Below, one piece after another: positions 1 to 11,654 of a stretch of 64,000 nucleotides of DNA. A program made the translations under genes and the position numbers. The stretch covers positions 63,466,167 through 63,530,166 of the forward strand of contig JAKSZT010053887.1 of NCBI GenBank assembly GCA_026826555.1. Reading direction: 5' to 3'. The stretch's first letter is position 1, and each line of letters opens with the position of its first letter. Under the pieces are notes generated by a model, which searched no databases, was not told the origin of the DNA, and was given only the letters and a program-made list of their open reading frames with translations. This stretch comes from Tolypeutes matacus (lineage: Eukaryota > Chordata > Mammalia > Cingulata > Chlamyphoridae).

Positions 1-579
1 AGTTGAAAACCTGGGATTGGTCTTAGGTTCCTTCCTTGTTCCATCCTGGCCTATTTGTCACTTCTGGTCAGTCTCCAAATGCAGTTAATCCTATTTTCTT
101 GTATTTCTCAAATGTTCCTGCTTTTCTTTCCATTGCTTCTATCTAGTCAGACCAGCAAAATCTCTGAAATATTCTTCTAACTTGCTACTTTCATTCCAGC
201 TTTGCACATTCTAACTAAATGGCATTATACAAGTAGAGTGAGCTTTCTAAAATGCAAGTCTGATCATTTCTCTTAAAACCCTTTAATAGATTCTCATTTC
301 TTACAGGATAAAATTCCACTTCCTCATCATAGCTTATGAGGCTCTTCATGACCTGACCATTTTGGAAGTTTCATTTCTTGCCAATTTTCTCAACCTGCAC
401 TTAATGCTTGGTCATGCTGGACTTCTAGCTCCTTGAATCATACATCCCTCTATCTCAACTGTGTCCAAGTCATTCTTTCTTCCTGAAACACTTCTCTCAC
501 TACCTCCTTTTGACTAATTTTCACTTTATTCTTTAGGAATCATTCTTGCAATTCCAGGAGCTGGGGTAGGTGCCCCATC
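1..579 (+). repeat. L2 LINE fragment, ORF2 3' part
   Basis: The stretch follows the 3' part of the mammalian L2 consensus in sense orientation: ACCCTTTAATAGATTCTCAT, the GAGGCTCTTCATGACCTGACC segment, and the end GGGTAGGTGCCCCATCT. It is heavily diverged, with no open frame, and is cut at its right end by an LTR. Confidence 0.65.
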
Positions 580-1245
580 TGTTATGTTTGGGTAACCCCC
601 CTTCCAATGAAAGCACAATCATGATACCAAACAAAATGTGGACTCTTCTGCACGATGCACTTCATTAATAATTTCCTGAGACACTGCAGTTTCAAGAAGA
701 GAGTTTATTTGCTAGCATAGCAAAGGAGGTCAGTGGCGTAGGGGCCCCAAAATCTGCCTCCTGAAACTGCGGTAATCCCGATAGTTTTATAGTATCCAGG
801 TTTATCACTTTATGCTAATGAGTAATTGGGGTGGGGCTGGCCCAGTTTCTTTCGTTACTAAACATTAAGGGGCTAAACAGGATGGGGCGTGGGTACAAAA
901 TGGGGGTGAGTCACAATGTTATTACAATCACAAAACAATCATTATCAGAGAGCTGTCTGGAGACTGGGGTACAGAATGGGGAGGTCAGTTACAGGGATTT
1001 TCTTATGGATTTTCAAACAAGGGAGGGTGGAGTTGTTACCATTTCAATAGGAATGTTCATATCTATAAGATATAAAATTTGACTGGAATAGTCATCATAA
1101 TACCAGGTTTTAATTAGAAATGACCATATACAAAGGTAGGATCCATGTGGATAATCATCACAATGGCAGGTTTTAGTTAGAAATGACCATATTCAAAGGG
1201 TGAGGTCAGTCTAGCCAGTTTTAGTAATTTCAGATATTAACCTTT
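580..1245 (-). mobile_element. ERV LTR, antisense to ZBBX
   Basis: The left edge is TGTTATGTTTGGG, which interrupts the L2 fragment. Read on the minus strand, it has the order expected of an LTR: a TATAAA-like box (complement of 786-791), then an AATAAA signal (complement of 704-709), then an end in CATAACA. This resembles ERV1-type LTRs. The right (5') edge is not clear and the end coordinate is an estimate. No internal viral genes are seen, so it is a solo LTR. Confidence 0.55.
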
Positions 1246-1741
1246 GGCTATTTTATAATATACTAGAAGTGAAAAGGCATCTATATAATGATTCAGTAAT
1301 CATAATTACTTGTCTATACAGAAAAAATAGTTATTTTTAAGAACTGCTTAAAACTACTTGAATCCTTTAGAGGAATGATAGTATGAAAATTAGAAATTAT
1401 TTTTTTTCTATTTGTGCATTATACATAGATACGCATATATAAAGACATGGTACACATATAAAGTGAATTATAATTTTAAACCTCTAGCTGTACAATAGGG
1501 AGAAAAGTCTAAGATTTGAAATGATATTAATTGAATGTTAATTGGAGGCAAATGCTAACTTTAGAATCTGTAATTTGAAGGAGTACAAAGGAAGTGATTG
1601 AATTATTTCATCATTTACTATTCATAATTTTAGTTTAAGGGCAAAAGATAAAATTATTTTGTCTTGGAATTTTTTGTTATAGTCACCTGTAATTTTTCTT
1701 AACCCAAATGAACATTATGTATTCATATCTTATTTCTTAAG
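1246..1741. other. Intron upstream of first visible exon, nothing recognised
   Basis: This is AT-rich sequence with no repeat or ORF that I recognise. I searched it and the first 1.2 kb for the preceding ZBBX coding exon and did not find one. Confidence 0.6.
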
Positions 1742-1855
1742 AGATGCTCGAGAGCTGCGAATGGAGAAAATACAGTTACAGTTGGAGAACCAAGAGATGG
1801 AAAAGAAACTACAAGAATTACAATCAGCCATGAGCAAAGAAAAGGAAGAAAGAGG
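1742..1855 (+). CDS. ZBBX: ZBBX coding exon, N-terminal helical segment
   Basis: The exon follows a pyrimidine-rich stretch ending TTCTTAAG and ends before a GTGGGT donor. It is entered with two bases pending (the A at 1742 completes a lysine or similar codon) and reads DARELRMEK, then [13 protein letters not shown], then SKEKEERG. The segment is rich in E, K, Q and L with heptad-like spacing, so it probably forms an amphipathic helix or short coiled coil. It ends with GG in phase 2, which fits the single G that opens the next exon. Reading on past the donor meets an in-frame stop 24 bases later. A second GT at 1860 would break the phase with exon two. The upstream coding exon is not in the window. 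Confidence 0.9.
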
Positions 1856-2597
1856 GTGGGTGAAAATTTTAGAGGAATAAAATGAATTATGTAAAAATGT
1901 ATTTTATATGCTTACTTCATTCCAGTAAAAATCTTCAATGAATGAATAATTTCTGGCTTTCCCTGATGAACAAAAAATATTAAGTTTCTTCTACTTTTTC
2001 TTTTTATGTTCCTTGTAGCATTTTGCTTTTTTTTTTTTTAATTTGCAAAGTTAGAATTTCCGCAAGTATCATGTGTTTCAGAAACACAGACCATTATAGT
2101 GGAATGTCATCATTTTGGCATTTTGCTTTTTAAAATTACCATTATTTTTGTTTCCTTTTAATTTTATTTGGTCTTATCCTTTCTCATTTCTCTTTTTAGA
2201 TTACTCTTTTGAACCATTTATGGTATGGAATGTTTAGGATGGCAATGCAAACTTTGGCCTTTGTTCTTGTAAGATTGTCATCAACAGGAAATGAAAATCA
2301 GTTTATTTTTAGGACCATTTTTATTTATTAAAAGATTTTTGGGGTCAGGAGTTTGCATGAGAATATACATCAAAATATTTCAAATGAACAACTTTGTTTG
2401 AAATATTTTTAGCAAATGCTTTTTATCTGAAATTTTATTAATGAGGGCTCTCTACTATTATGACTATTTTCTGTATTACGCTAAGCATTTTGCTTTATTA
2501 TAAAAATAAATATAATAAAAGTTCAAATATAATTGAAAGGTATATAATAATAATTATCTCTCATTATCTCTGGGCTGACTCCTAGAACATTTTGTAA
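1856..2597. other. Intron sequence, nothing recognised
   Basis: AT-rich intronic sequence. No clear repeat, RNA or ORF. Confidence 0.5.
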
Positions 2598-2770
2598 CAG
2601 GGGTTCTTAATCCTTTTTGTTCCACAGACCCCTTTGCCAATCAGGTGAAAACCATGGGCCCCTTACTTAGTCCACACTATACTGTGTATTATTTAATAAA
2701 TATATCACACCTGCACCAATATGTCCCCACAAGAATAATGTTTTTTTGATTTTCAGTTCAATAACCCCTG
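2598..2770. mobile_element. hAT-type MITE (173 bp)
   Basis: The element starts CAGGGGTTCTTAATCC and ends AACCCCTG, so it has 8-bp terminal inverted repeats. Flanks TTTTGTAA and TTTTATAG look like a worn 8-bp target duplication, which is typical of hAT transposons. The body (CCACAGACCCCTTTGCC, then CCATGGGCCCC) matches a common mammalian non-autonomous hAT family whose name I cannot assign. Confidence 0.6.
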
Positions 2771-3794
2771 TTTTATAGTAACCCTTTTAAAAGTTAAAAA
2801 AAAAAATTAACTATTGTCTTATCTTTGAATAAGCTTACAAATATACATGTATGTGAATATGTGTGCATGTGTGTATGTCTGTTCATCTGATGTCTTTTTT
2901 TCTCTATTTTTACCAATGAGATCATCTATGAAAATATGTGAAAAAAATTAAGTAAAAAAATCTGCTTTTTTTACTTAATATATTTTAGTGTTCTTGCCAC
3001 CTCAGCATACATTGATCTATCTTAGTGGCTACATAATATTTCTTTGTTTGGATATAACAGCAATTATTTTTCTGATGTCTATTATGTTTCTAGTATATTG
3101 TGTTTATAAATGCTGCCTTTTCCTTTAACATCTATATACATGTATCTTTGCTTTCATATGCAAGGATATCTGTGGGTTAAGTTCCTAGCTGTGTAATTTT
3201 AGGTGCATTTTACTTTTGATAGGCATTGAGAAATTGTCTTCCAAATAGGCTTCACCAGTTTATAACCTTCTGCAGAATATAAGTGCATGTTGCATGTACT
3301 TCTGCTGATTACCAAAACTTTTATATATTAAATTTACTTTTGATAGAGTGATGACCATCAAATATCTGTGAAGTGCCTTCTGAACCATTAAAGAAAACTC
3401 AAATATGTTTATTATAGTCTCAGTATTAAGTATTTATCATTAGATTCCAACTCTTTGAGAAATATGCATTGACACATATACACACTCTCTCTAATATTCA
3501 GAGCATTGGTTTAATCAAGGCATCTCATGTTGTATGTCATGTCAGGTAATGAAGTTGGTTGTGATTCTTGCTGCTCTTCTGTTAATGATCCTGTGACCAG
3601 TTCTTTTCCTTTCACTGCATTAGATTTAGTTTGTAATTCTCAGTGGACCATAGTATTCATCTGGGAATCAGAGTTCCTGAAATTGGTCCCCAAAAGTGAG
3701 ATTTTCTTAGCTGAGGAACCTTTCCTAGATGTTTTCTTAAAAGTTCTAAAACTTAGGTCTGGGTTTTCAGAATAGTTAAATGGATTTTCTAAGG
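2771..3794. other. Intron sequence, nothing recognised
   Basis: AT-rich sequence with a short TG/TA-rich patch near 2840-2885. No repeat family assigned; the short ORF near 3527 looks like chance. Confidence 0.5.
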
Positions 3795-4015
3795 TCAAAC
3801 AGATAGTAAATGTCAAAGCCAGAGTGAGAATCTGCCACTCACTGGTCAGGAAGATAGAAGTCCAGTGTTCTAATCTTGGCCTTATTATTTATTATCTCTG
3901 TGACCTTGAATAGGTTTTTGTCTCCTTATTTTTAAAATGGGAACTGGATTCCCTGTCCCAGTGGCTTCAAAAAAATTTTGTGAGGCTCAAATAAAAGTGC
4001 CTTGAAAATTGTAAA
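3795..4015 (+). repeat. MIR SINE fragment
   Basis: This matches the MIR core and 3' part in sense: TGTGACCTTGAATAGG, then TTTTTAAAATGGGAACTGG, then TGTGAGGCTCAAATAAAAG. Strongly diverged. Confidence 0.65.
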
Positions 4016-4504
4016 ACTAAACAGTTTGCCTTCTTTGCAATCTCTGTCACCTTTCCATGTGGGCGCTAATTTGATGTCTTAATAAGGAATTCAACACTTA
4101 GTAGATCTGCTGAATATTTTGGAGTACTATTTTGATTCCTTTTCCTCTTTACATTTGTGGACTCTTAGCTTTTAAAACTGCATGACAACCTATAGAGTTC
4201 CCTGTAAATCAGTGAAGCTATTTTTAATCATTGTAAATGGCTATAAAGAAGGAATTCTTCATCTATATTTGGACATTTCACTTTTATTCATTTCTCCACA
4301 GAAGTCACAAATATAGAAAAGCTATATTTTAAAATTAGTGAGGATATTGTGACATTATTGATATTTTGTTTTCATTTTGTGGTGGTCTGTTACATGGTAA
4401 CAACTAAATTTCCATTTCCTGAAATAGGGAATTACATTTGTTTTCATTAAAAGGAGAAATATAGTTAGTAATTACATTTTACCTTCTGTTTTTATATATT
4501 GAAG

Positions 4505-4586
4505 GTCAAGTGGATATCACTGGAAATCTGGACAAGCAGGCAAATTGGATAATCAATCACACATAAATAAAGGAAATGTTATTAGG
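4505..4586 (+). CDS. ZBBX: ZBBX coding exon, linker segment
   Basis: The acceptor is a T-rich stretch ending TATTGAAG and the donor is GTAAGA. The first G completes a glycine codon begun in the previous exon; 27 whole codons follow: SSGYHWKSGQAGKLDNQS, then HINKGNVIR. The exon ends in phase 0. The YHWKSGQ and GKL(D/G)NQS stretches match the ZBBX sequence I recall. The segment is basic, polar and probably unstructured. No known domain is seen. Confidence 0.9.
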
Positions 4587-5434
4587 GTAAGAAGATACCA
4601 TTTGATTCTCGGACAAATTTGTTAAGCAAGAGGATATAAATTAGTTTTTCAGATCTCACATTTCCTTCTATACTTAAGAGCCTACTATTCTTCCCTTAAC
4701 AACTTTGTGTATTAGATTTTTAACTTATATTTTATAGGTTAATATACAGCTTTCATTATTCAGACATATTTTTGTTTTTCATCTATAAGTTGATTTTTAA
4801 AATTTCTCCTTCAGCAAAATTCAGTTCAATTATGGTTTAAAGTATGTGAAATAGTACTATATAGTTCTATATTAAGATGAAAGCTTATATTATTTGATAT
4901 AACAAATGATAGATTTTTTTCTACCTTTATCATATCAGATTTGTTTAATATTTTTATATTGTTTGAATACTAATTATTATTCATTATTCATATACTGTTG
5001 ATTCAATGTATGAAGATAGTCCGGGAAAAAATACTTACAGGTTTCCCAGCTATAGGATTGCTTTATTTTTACTATGTATTGTAAAATAGCATTACATTAT
5101 ACTTAAGATTAAACCAGATGAGTGTCTTTATGTCCCTACATTCTTTAGTACAAGATACATGATTTTGTAAATTTTAACTTATATAGCTTTTTATATATAC
5201 CTATCATTAAACTTTCATTGGGCCAGATGGCATCTTTAAATATTTTTGGCACTTGTAACCTTTCAGGCTTCTGCAAAACAATTCATTCTTTAGGGTCATT
5301 CTCTTAGTGCTCTTGGTGAGGTAGGTTTCTTTTTCTTAAATGTTTTGTAACCTACTTTCCATGTTTCAGAATCTTTATGTGATAATATTCCATCTTTCAG
5401 ATGGATATGTGTTAAAAAATGCTGTCTCTCTGCT
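4587..5434. other. Intron sequence, nothing recognised
   Basis: AT-rich intronic DNA without a recognisable repeat or ORF. Confidence 0.5.
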
Positions 5435-5900
5435 TGTTGATTTATTTATTCAATAGCATTTATTAAGTGCCTTCTTTGTCTTATAGTGAGTTATCCTAGT
5501 TCTCAAGAAGGTCTCTATCCAATGTGAAAGATGAGGCACATATGAAAATATTTATAGTAAAAGTCAGTATGTATTTTTACCATATTCATTCAGTGTATGA
5601 ATAACACAGGGTTGGGAAATAATAGTTTAGTTCTACAAATATTTGAGCATCTGTTAGTTATATTTGTAAGGAAAAAGTGGTCCATAAAGCATGGTCCCAG
5701 TCCTCCCAAACCTCATATCTGAGTAGGAAAGTGAAAGCCTGGGCTTTTGGGACTGTAGGAGGTGGGTCTAGAAAGCAAGATTGAGCCAGAAAATAGAAGG
5801 CCTAGAATACCAGATGGGGGAGTCTTGATATTTTTCATCGGAAGAATGGAATTTCCTGACTGATTTTTAGCAGGAGGGTAGCAAGATTGAGGTAATGATT
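5435..5900 (-). repeat. Old L2-like repeat fragments
   Basis: The pattern ATTTATTCAATAGCATTTATTAAGTGCC resembles the complement of the L2 3' end. The later part (GGAATTTCCTGACTGATTTTTAGCAGGAGGGTAGCAAGATTG) resembles another old mammal-wide repeat often found next to it. Both are very diverged. Confidence 0.35.
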
Positions 5901-6325
5901 TATAATGACTGATCTTGTTTGAATATCAAGTGTATTTGCAGTTAATTGGGTATAGAGCAAGTGGGCTCCAAATTGTTTCAATCATGCAACACATCAGTAA
6001 AGAATATATTTTAAACTTGGACTTCCTTCACATGTACTTTTATTTATTTGTAAATAGAATTTATTTATAGACATACTAACTTACTATGTGCATTACAAGA
6101 GAAAATATAAAAGTAAATACAAATATAAGTAAATATGTTTCTTTTCTCTTCTCCAGTCTTTTCCTCAGCTGCTTTTTACATTCATGCATGCTACTTTGGA
6201 GGCCACTGATACAGAGGCAGAAAGACTAATTGGATTGCTATTAAAAGAATCTAAATGTCAGATGAGAAGACCCTGAATTAGAATGGTAGTAGAAGAATAT
6301 AAAGAAAAAGATGGCCTCCCCGCCA

Positions 6326-6391
6326 AAAAAAAAAAACAAAAAACAACCCCCCCCCACACACACACATACACATACACATAAACACACAACA
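6326..6391. repeat. A-rich, poly(C), CA-repeat low-complexity tract
   Basis: A run of A is followed by AACAACCCCCCCCC and then CACACA/TACACA units. It is a compound microsatellite. Confidence 0.85.
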
Positions 6392-6664
6392 ATGAGAAAG
6401 GAGAGGAAGAAGTCAAATGCATAACTGATGTTCCAAGGTGGATTGGCTATGATACAGCATAAAGAAGAGATTTGGAATAAAAAAGTTCTGGGATATAGAT
6501 TTAGAGTTTTGTTTAAGTCTGATATTCAAGCTGAGGGAGTAAATGAGTTCCCTATGAATGTGTAAATAGAAGAAGAAAGGTGTGAATGATAAAGTTGAAA
6601 GAAGGCCAGTGTGTGGAATACTGTAGGAATGATAACACTGAATATCTGTTTTAACACCAGTCAA

Positions 6665-6835
6665 TAGTTTAGCTGCTTTTAGTGTTTTATCTCATTAAGT
6701 GTTTTTATCACTCATAAAAGGTAATTGTTATCATTCCAGTTCCACAGATGAAGGTAACTTAACATCAAAGTTAAATAATTTGCTCAAAGTCAAGTGGCAG
6801 GACCACGATTTGGAATGCAGTTTTTCAGACTTGTT
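6665..6835 (-). repeat. MIR SINE fragment
   Basis: Complement-oriented MIR pattern: CCACAGATGAAGG, then GCTCAAAGTCAAGTGGCAGG and ACGATTTGGAATGCAG. Diverged. Confidence 0.55.
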
Positions 6836-7034
6836 TGAAGATAATTTGCCATTTTTGCAGTGAAGGGAGCCTGAGAAGAAAAAGAATGGTAGAGGTAGAA
6901 TCAAATAGTGTAATATCCTGGAAAAGAAAGTAAAAGAGAGAGTTATAGGAAATATTGGTACGATGTATTGCCTGATACATTGTGTAGTGAAATAAGTTTT
7001 GAGTATGGGGTGTTGGGTATTGGTGTTAGACTAG

Positions 7035-7715
7035 TGTTTATCAACAAAGGTCAGTTTCCACCCCCCACTCTGACCTCCAGGGGACACATGGCAATGTCTG
7101 GAGACCTAGTTGTCCCAACTAGGAGGGTTTTTTTTGTTACAGGCATCTAGTGGATGTAGCCAGGGTGCTGCTAAGCATCCTACAATGCATAGGATAACCC
7201 CTGTATTAGCCAAAGGGGTGCTGATGCAAAATACCAGAAATGGGTTGGTTTTTATAAAGGGTATTTATTTGGGGTAGAAGTCCACAGTTACGAAGCTATA
7301 AAGCATAAGTTTCTTCCCTCACCAAAGTCCATTGCCATGTGTTGGAGCAAGACAGCTGCTGATGTTTGCCAGGGTTCAGGCTTCTTGGGTTCCTCTCTTC
7401 CCAGGGCTGTGTTTCTCTCCGGGCTTAGCTCCTCTGTTTATGCCACAAGGCCAGCTGTAGACTATCAGGCTAATGGCTTGTCTCTATCCCGGGGCCTTCT
7501 CTCCTTCCTCACGACCAAGCTCTCTTATTTCCCGGGGCTCCAGCACAAGACTCCAACATCAAAACTGCTTCAGACCAGTTTACAAGCATAATCCAATATA
7601 TATTTTTGGAATTCATAATTACATCAAACTGCCAAATGGCTACAACCCCCTAAAACAAAAAATTATTTGTCCCAAAACTTCAATGGTGTCTAGGTTGAGG
7701 AACCCAGTTTAAGAC
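7035..7715 (+). mobile_element. MER5A-like hAT element split by an LTR
   Basis: The left part (7035-7201) follows MER5A: CCAGGGGACACATGGCAATG, GGCATCTAGTGGATGTAG, GCTGCTAAGCATCCTACAAT. The right part (about 7645-7715) continues it: AAAATTATTTGTCCCAAAAC, then GTTGAGGAACCC. The 443 bases between are a younger LTR with a 5-bp target duplication. MER5A is a non-autonomous hAT-Charlie element of early placental age. Confidence 0.75.
7202..7644 (-). mobile_element. Solo MaLR-like LTR inserted in MER5A
   Basis: The LTR runs from TGTATTAGCC to GGCTACA on the + strand and is flanked by ACCCC on both sides (7197-7201 and 7645-7649). The 5-bp duplication and TG...CA ends suit an ERVL/MaLR-type LTR. On the minus strand, AATAAA (complement of 7264-7269) sits near the 3' end, followed by a segment like the MaLR end (CCCTTTGGCTAATACA). 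It is the same family as the copy at 8238-8764, in opposite orientation. No internal genes. Confidence 0.75.
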
Positions 7716-8237
7716 TATATAGATTACAATTCTGACTCACCTTATGGGATCTTATATCAATAATTTCATCTTTCTGAGCCTTCATTTATCATGTTTGTAA
7801 TATTGGTAATGCTATTTTCATAATTATACCTGCTTAACTACTTTAAAGAGTTTATAGCAGTATATGAGATAACGTATTAAACTACTTTTTAACATTACCA
7901 GAAAATCACATTAAAATGTCTACTTATGGAGAATGACAAAAAACAAAAACAAAAAACAACAACTTAGTTGATGATTGGGTCATTATTAGGTTAGATGTGA
8001 AAATAGTTTATAAGTGGTTGAAAGGGGGTGGGGCGGGAGGCAATGGGTAAAGGCTAATATTGCAGTAAACAAAGACCAGAGGACAACTTCTTTAGGGTTT
8101 AACAGGATCAAGACAAGCTTTTATCATTTTTTTAGAATTCGAGAGAAAATCTAGGCCAATTTGTAGGCTGCTGAGGTATGGACTCTCTAGTGAAGGAAAG
8201 ATTGAAGCTGCAGGTGAGAGAGGTGCCAGTTGCTGGG

Positions 8238-8764
8238 TGTGGCCGTTGGGCAGTTTGATGTAATTATGAATTCCAAAAATATAATTGGATCATGCTTGTA
8301 AACTGATCTGTTAATCTGGGCATGATTAAGTTATGATTAGGGCGTTGACTGGGCCACGTCAGTAGGGCATTGAGCCCCACCCTTTAGTGGGTGGGGGAAT
8401 CGAATATAAAAGGCAAGGCAAAGAACAGTTTTGGCAGCAGTTTTTTGAGAAGCAGTTTTGATGTTGGAAAGAATGCCCCAGGAGAAGAGAAGCGAGCCGT
8501 TTGCCTGATCGTCTACAGCTGACCTTATGGAGGAAACAGGAGCTAAGCCCGGAGAGAAACATAGCCCAGGGAAGCGAGGAACCCCAGAAGCCTGAACCCT
8601 GGCAAATGCCGGCAGCTGTCTTGCTCTAACACGTGGCAATGGACTGTGGTGAGAGAAGAAACTTAACGCTTTATCTGTGGACTTCTACCCCAGATAAATA
8701 CCCTTTATAAAGACCAATCCATTTTTGGTATTTCACATTAGCACCCCTTTGGCTGACTAATACA
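8238..8764 (+). mobile_element. Solo MaLR-like LTR, sense to ZBBX
   Basis: The LTR runs from TGTGGCCG to GACTAATACA and is flanked by CTGGG on both sides (8233-8237 and 8765-8769). It has a TATAAA box at 8405-8410 and a GATAAA near 8693, in the usual LTR order. The ORFs on either strand here are LTR sequence and not genes. It mirrors the copy at 7202-7644, 593 bp away. Confidence 0.75.
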
Positions 8765-8769
8765 CTGGG

Positions 8770-10340
8770 GGTGTGGTCTTTGAAGAGGTGGTTCATAGAG
8801 AAGACCTTCACCAAAGGAGAGAGGTAAATTTTCTCTGAGATGAGAAAGATAGAAGAGGAAATGTGTGGCATTAAAGGTACAATTTCAGAGGTTGTGTTTT
8901 TGAGGCAGGAAGCTGTAAAAAATGTTAGTGGAAAGCCACCAATAATCTTAGTAAAGTTGATGGCAAGATTACCCAATGAGAGTAAGGAAGGGAAATGTGA
9001 TGAATTTGTATTCTTGGGATTGGAGCAGGTTTGGAATAGCTACTGTGGAATTCGTGACTGAGGTTTAGTAGTAAATAAATAAATGGATTGCTGAAGAGCC
9101 ATAAGAGCCAACTGGTGTTATTCAGCCTGGATTTGAAGGTGGACTCAGTCAGCATTATTTTATCACAATGGTAGGTGTATGTGAGCATTCCAAGAGGGAG
9201 GAGGTAAGGTGGTTGTGGTTAGCATTGAGAAATTCAGAGTTTGGGATTTTGAAGGTGGGGTTGCTCAGAGTGCTGCTTAGGACCAAGGTTTGGTCATAAT
9301 GGTGGGGTGGCTGAAGTGGCATTTAGATGTTTACAGCAGGCAGTGTGTTAGAGGATCTTCAGTGTCAGGATGTCAGGTGGACATGGATATTAAACTCTCC
9401 AGGATTATCATTCAGAACTATGATGGAGAGAAATATGGAGCTGATTGATGAGATCCAGATGGAAGAGTGTCCTGGTTATCAGTAAAGGCAATAAGTGCAT
9501 AGTAGTGCCCTTCAGTAGGGGAAACTTTGCTGAATGATGATATAGCGGACCAATATTTTAAATGTAGCACTGGGGAGCTAGTTTGAAGAAAAATTTCCTT
9601 CTCTCCTGGTGAGTGGAGGGAAAAGGAACTATTTGCTCTGTAGAGTGCCTTGGAGGAGGTAGTTTCTGAGGAAAGGTGGGTTCCAGTTAATGTGAACAGT
9701 TGGATGAGGTATTTTTAGGACAGGTTTAAGGCATAAGGTAGTTAAAATAACAGTTTAATAGGGGCTCCCTGGAATGGCAGGAGCCCCCGTGGAAGGGTAA
9801 TCAGTGGGGAGTGGAAAAGGTTAAGTGGCTAATTTGGTTAATAATGAGAATATCTGAAAAGGTGGCTTATGGGAGGCATTGAGGCCCAGCATGGCGGATT
9901 AGGACCTTGGTGGGAGTTTGGAGGCATTTATGAATGCCAGGGAGACTGGTAATAATAGCAGAGTCTGATCCCGAGGGCCCAGATGCTGTATCTGTGTGGC
10001 AAAGCCATTGAACTGCCCTGGCCTCTGATGACCCAGGCTGGAAGTGCCTCTTCAACATTTACTGATAGGGGCCTAGGTGGGTTGATAAAGCATAGGCTTC
10101 AGTATAGTAAATTCCTGATGTTTTTGATATGCTCATGTCTGTGTGTATCTATATCTCTGTATTTATCTTACATCCATCTACCATAATCTCTCTATCTCCC
10201 ACTTCCAACTCTTTTCTACTCCCAACCCTTTCCCTAACCGATTCAGACTTGGGAATAAATTCTGTTTGTCTAAAAGTAGTAGCTAGCACTTTGTTCATTG
10301 AAATATTTTTAGGCAGGTTGAATAACTTCAGGTAAATATG
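8770..10340. other. G-rich intronic stretch, possible old repeat
   Basis: The + strand is unusually purine-rich and has many GGTGGG, GGAGG and GTGGAG motifs. The style resembles old mammal-wide LINE or LTR-internal sequence, but I cannot name a family. No ORF longer than about 100 codons; no coding signal. Confidence 0.35.
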
Positions 10341-11605
10341 GCTATATTTACAGAGCAGAAAAATATTATTCATAATAATAAAACAAATAATAAAATTTTC
10401 CTATTGAGGGTTTAAATTTGCTTTAACATACCCATCCATTCTGCCCAGAAAACCAATAACCACATTGATCATGTTGCAATTTGGATGCATCATTGAGGTA
10501 ATCATATTGGATAATTAGGTTATGAAAAATGAGGTTAAATTACCTGTAACTTGTATAACATTACTATTAAAAAAATAAAAGTGTGATTGATATAAGGATT
10601 GATTATTTAAATCCTGTTTTGTTTGGTGTTTAGCAGCTGAGCAGCTACTTCAAAGAATGTGAACAATAAGTGCCCTTTTTGAAATGAAACCACTAGATTC
10701 ACTGAGAATAATTAGGCCTACGTATTCAAAGATGACTGCAATTGGTGCAGCCATAGACATAGAGGCAGCCGTTGTCCTCATATTTTCATGTCCATATCAG
10801 GCAGCTGAGCATGCAAATTGCAAATTGAAAACTAAGCATGAATTAACAGTGTCTATATAAATGCACACCGTCCTCCTTAATTGAGTTCTTTGAATGTTCA
10901 TTTGAATGTTCAATAAGACCAGGGCAAGTACATACATTTGGAAAATGTGTTTGATTCCTAAAATCTTAATATCCAAGGATTTTAAGTGCTTATTTATTTG
11001 AAATACCGAACGGTGAATCTTATTTGCCCAATTTTTAGCTACAACATGGGAAAGAGAGTCAGAGGTCTCAAATAATATATATGAAGGTTAAGTCTATGAT
11101 GCTTAAACATGTGGTTCTCTAAATTAGGCAAATAAGATCCTAATATTGGCTTCTACAGTTATGTAAGCAAAGCAGCTCAGTCAGAATTCAATCTAGATTC
11201 AGTCTAGACAAATATTAGACTTTGTGTGTTTCAAAAAGAGCAGAAATAGAAAAGATTTATTGAATTTTTAGTGTTCAAATAATACTAGCACTTTCCTAAA
11301 ATCATTTCATGACTATATACAATGAATTTAATCTGTTAAAAAATTGAATTTATGGAATATTAAAAAAAAAACATTTTATATATATTTCCAAAATTTTTCT
11401 TTTATGAATTTTTTTTTAACAAAAAAAGACCTACATATGTTTTGATAATGATTTTCCACTAGTTATATATTATTCTTTCAAAATTAGTTTTTTTCAAGAT
11501 GTACTAAAATATAATTTTCTTAAATTGTTCTCATTAGTAAGAATTAAAATTACTTTGAATAACAAAATGTATATCTGACAAATAGTATCTATTTCATTAA
11601 TACAG
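10341..11605. other. Intron sequence, nothing recognised
   Basis: AT-rich intronic sequence before the third visible exon. No repeat family or RNA recognised. The stretch 10600-10950 is less AT-rich and could be worth a conservation check. Confidence 0.45.
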
Positions 11606-11654
11606 CTTTCTGCTGGAAAAGTGAAATTAAAATTACTGAAGGACCAGATTCAAG
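11606..11654 (+). CDS. ZBBX: ZBBX coding exon, short 49-nt exon
   Basis: This small exon has acceptor ATTAATACAG and donor GTAAAC. It encodes LSAGKVKLKLLKDQIQ and leaves one G pending (phase 1), completed by AG at the start of the next exon to give GAG. The KVKLKLLK run is strongly basic and conserved in the ZBBX sequence I recall. Skipping this 49-nt exon would shift the frame, so it is expected to be constitutive. Confidence 0.9.

Noticed and set aside
1..1741. Upstream ZBBX coding exon with the start codon
   Set aside because: No sequence encoding the expected N-terminus with a donor was found; the region is filled by L2 and an LTR.
1856..1862. Alternative donor GTGAAA at 1860 for the first exon
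   Set aside because: It would leave phase 0 and break the frame with the next exon, whose first base completes a codon; the GT at 1856 fits.
8337..8639. 100- and 67-codon minus-strand ORFs
   Set aside because: They lie entirely inside a MaLR-like LTR bounded by a target duplication; solo LTRs do not code.
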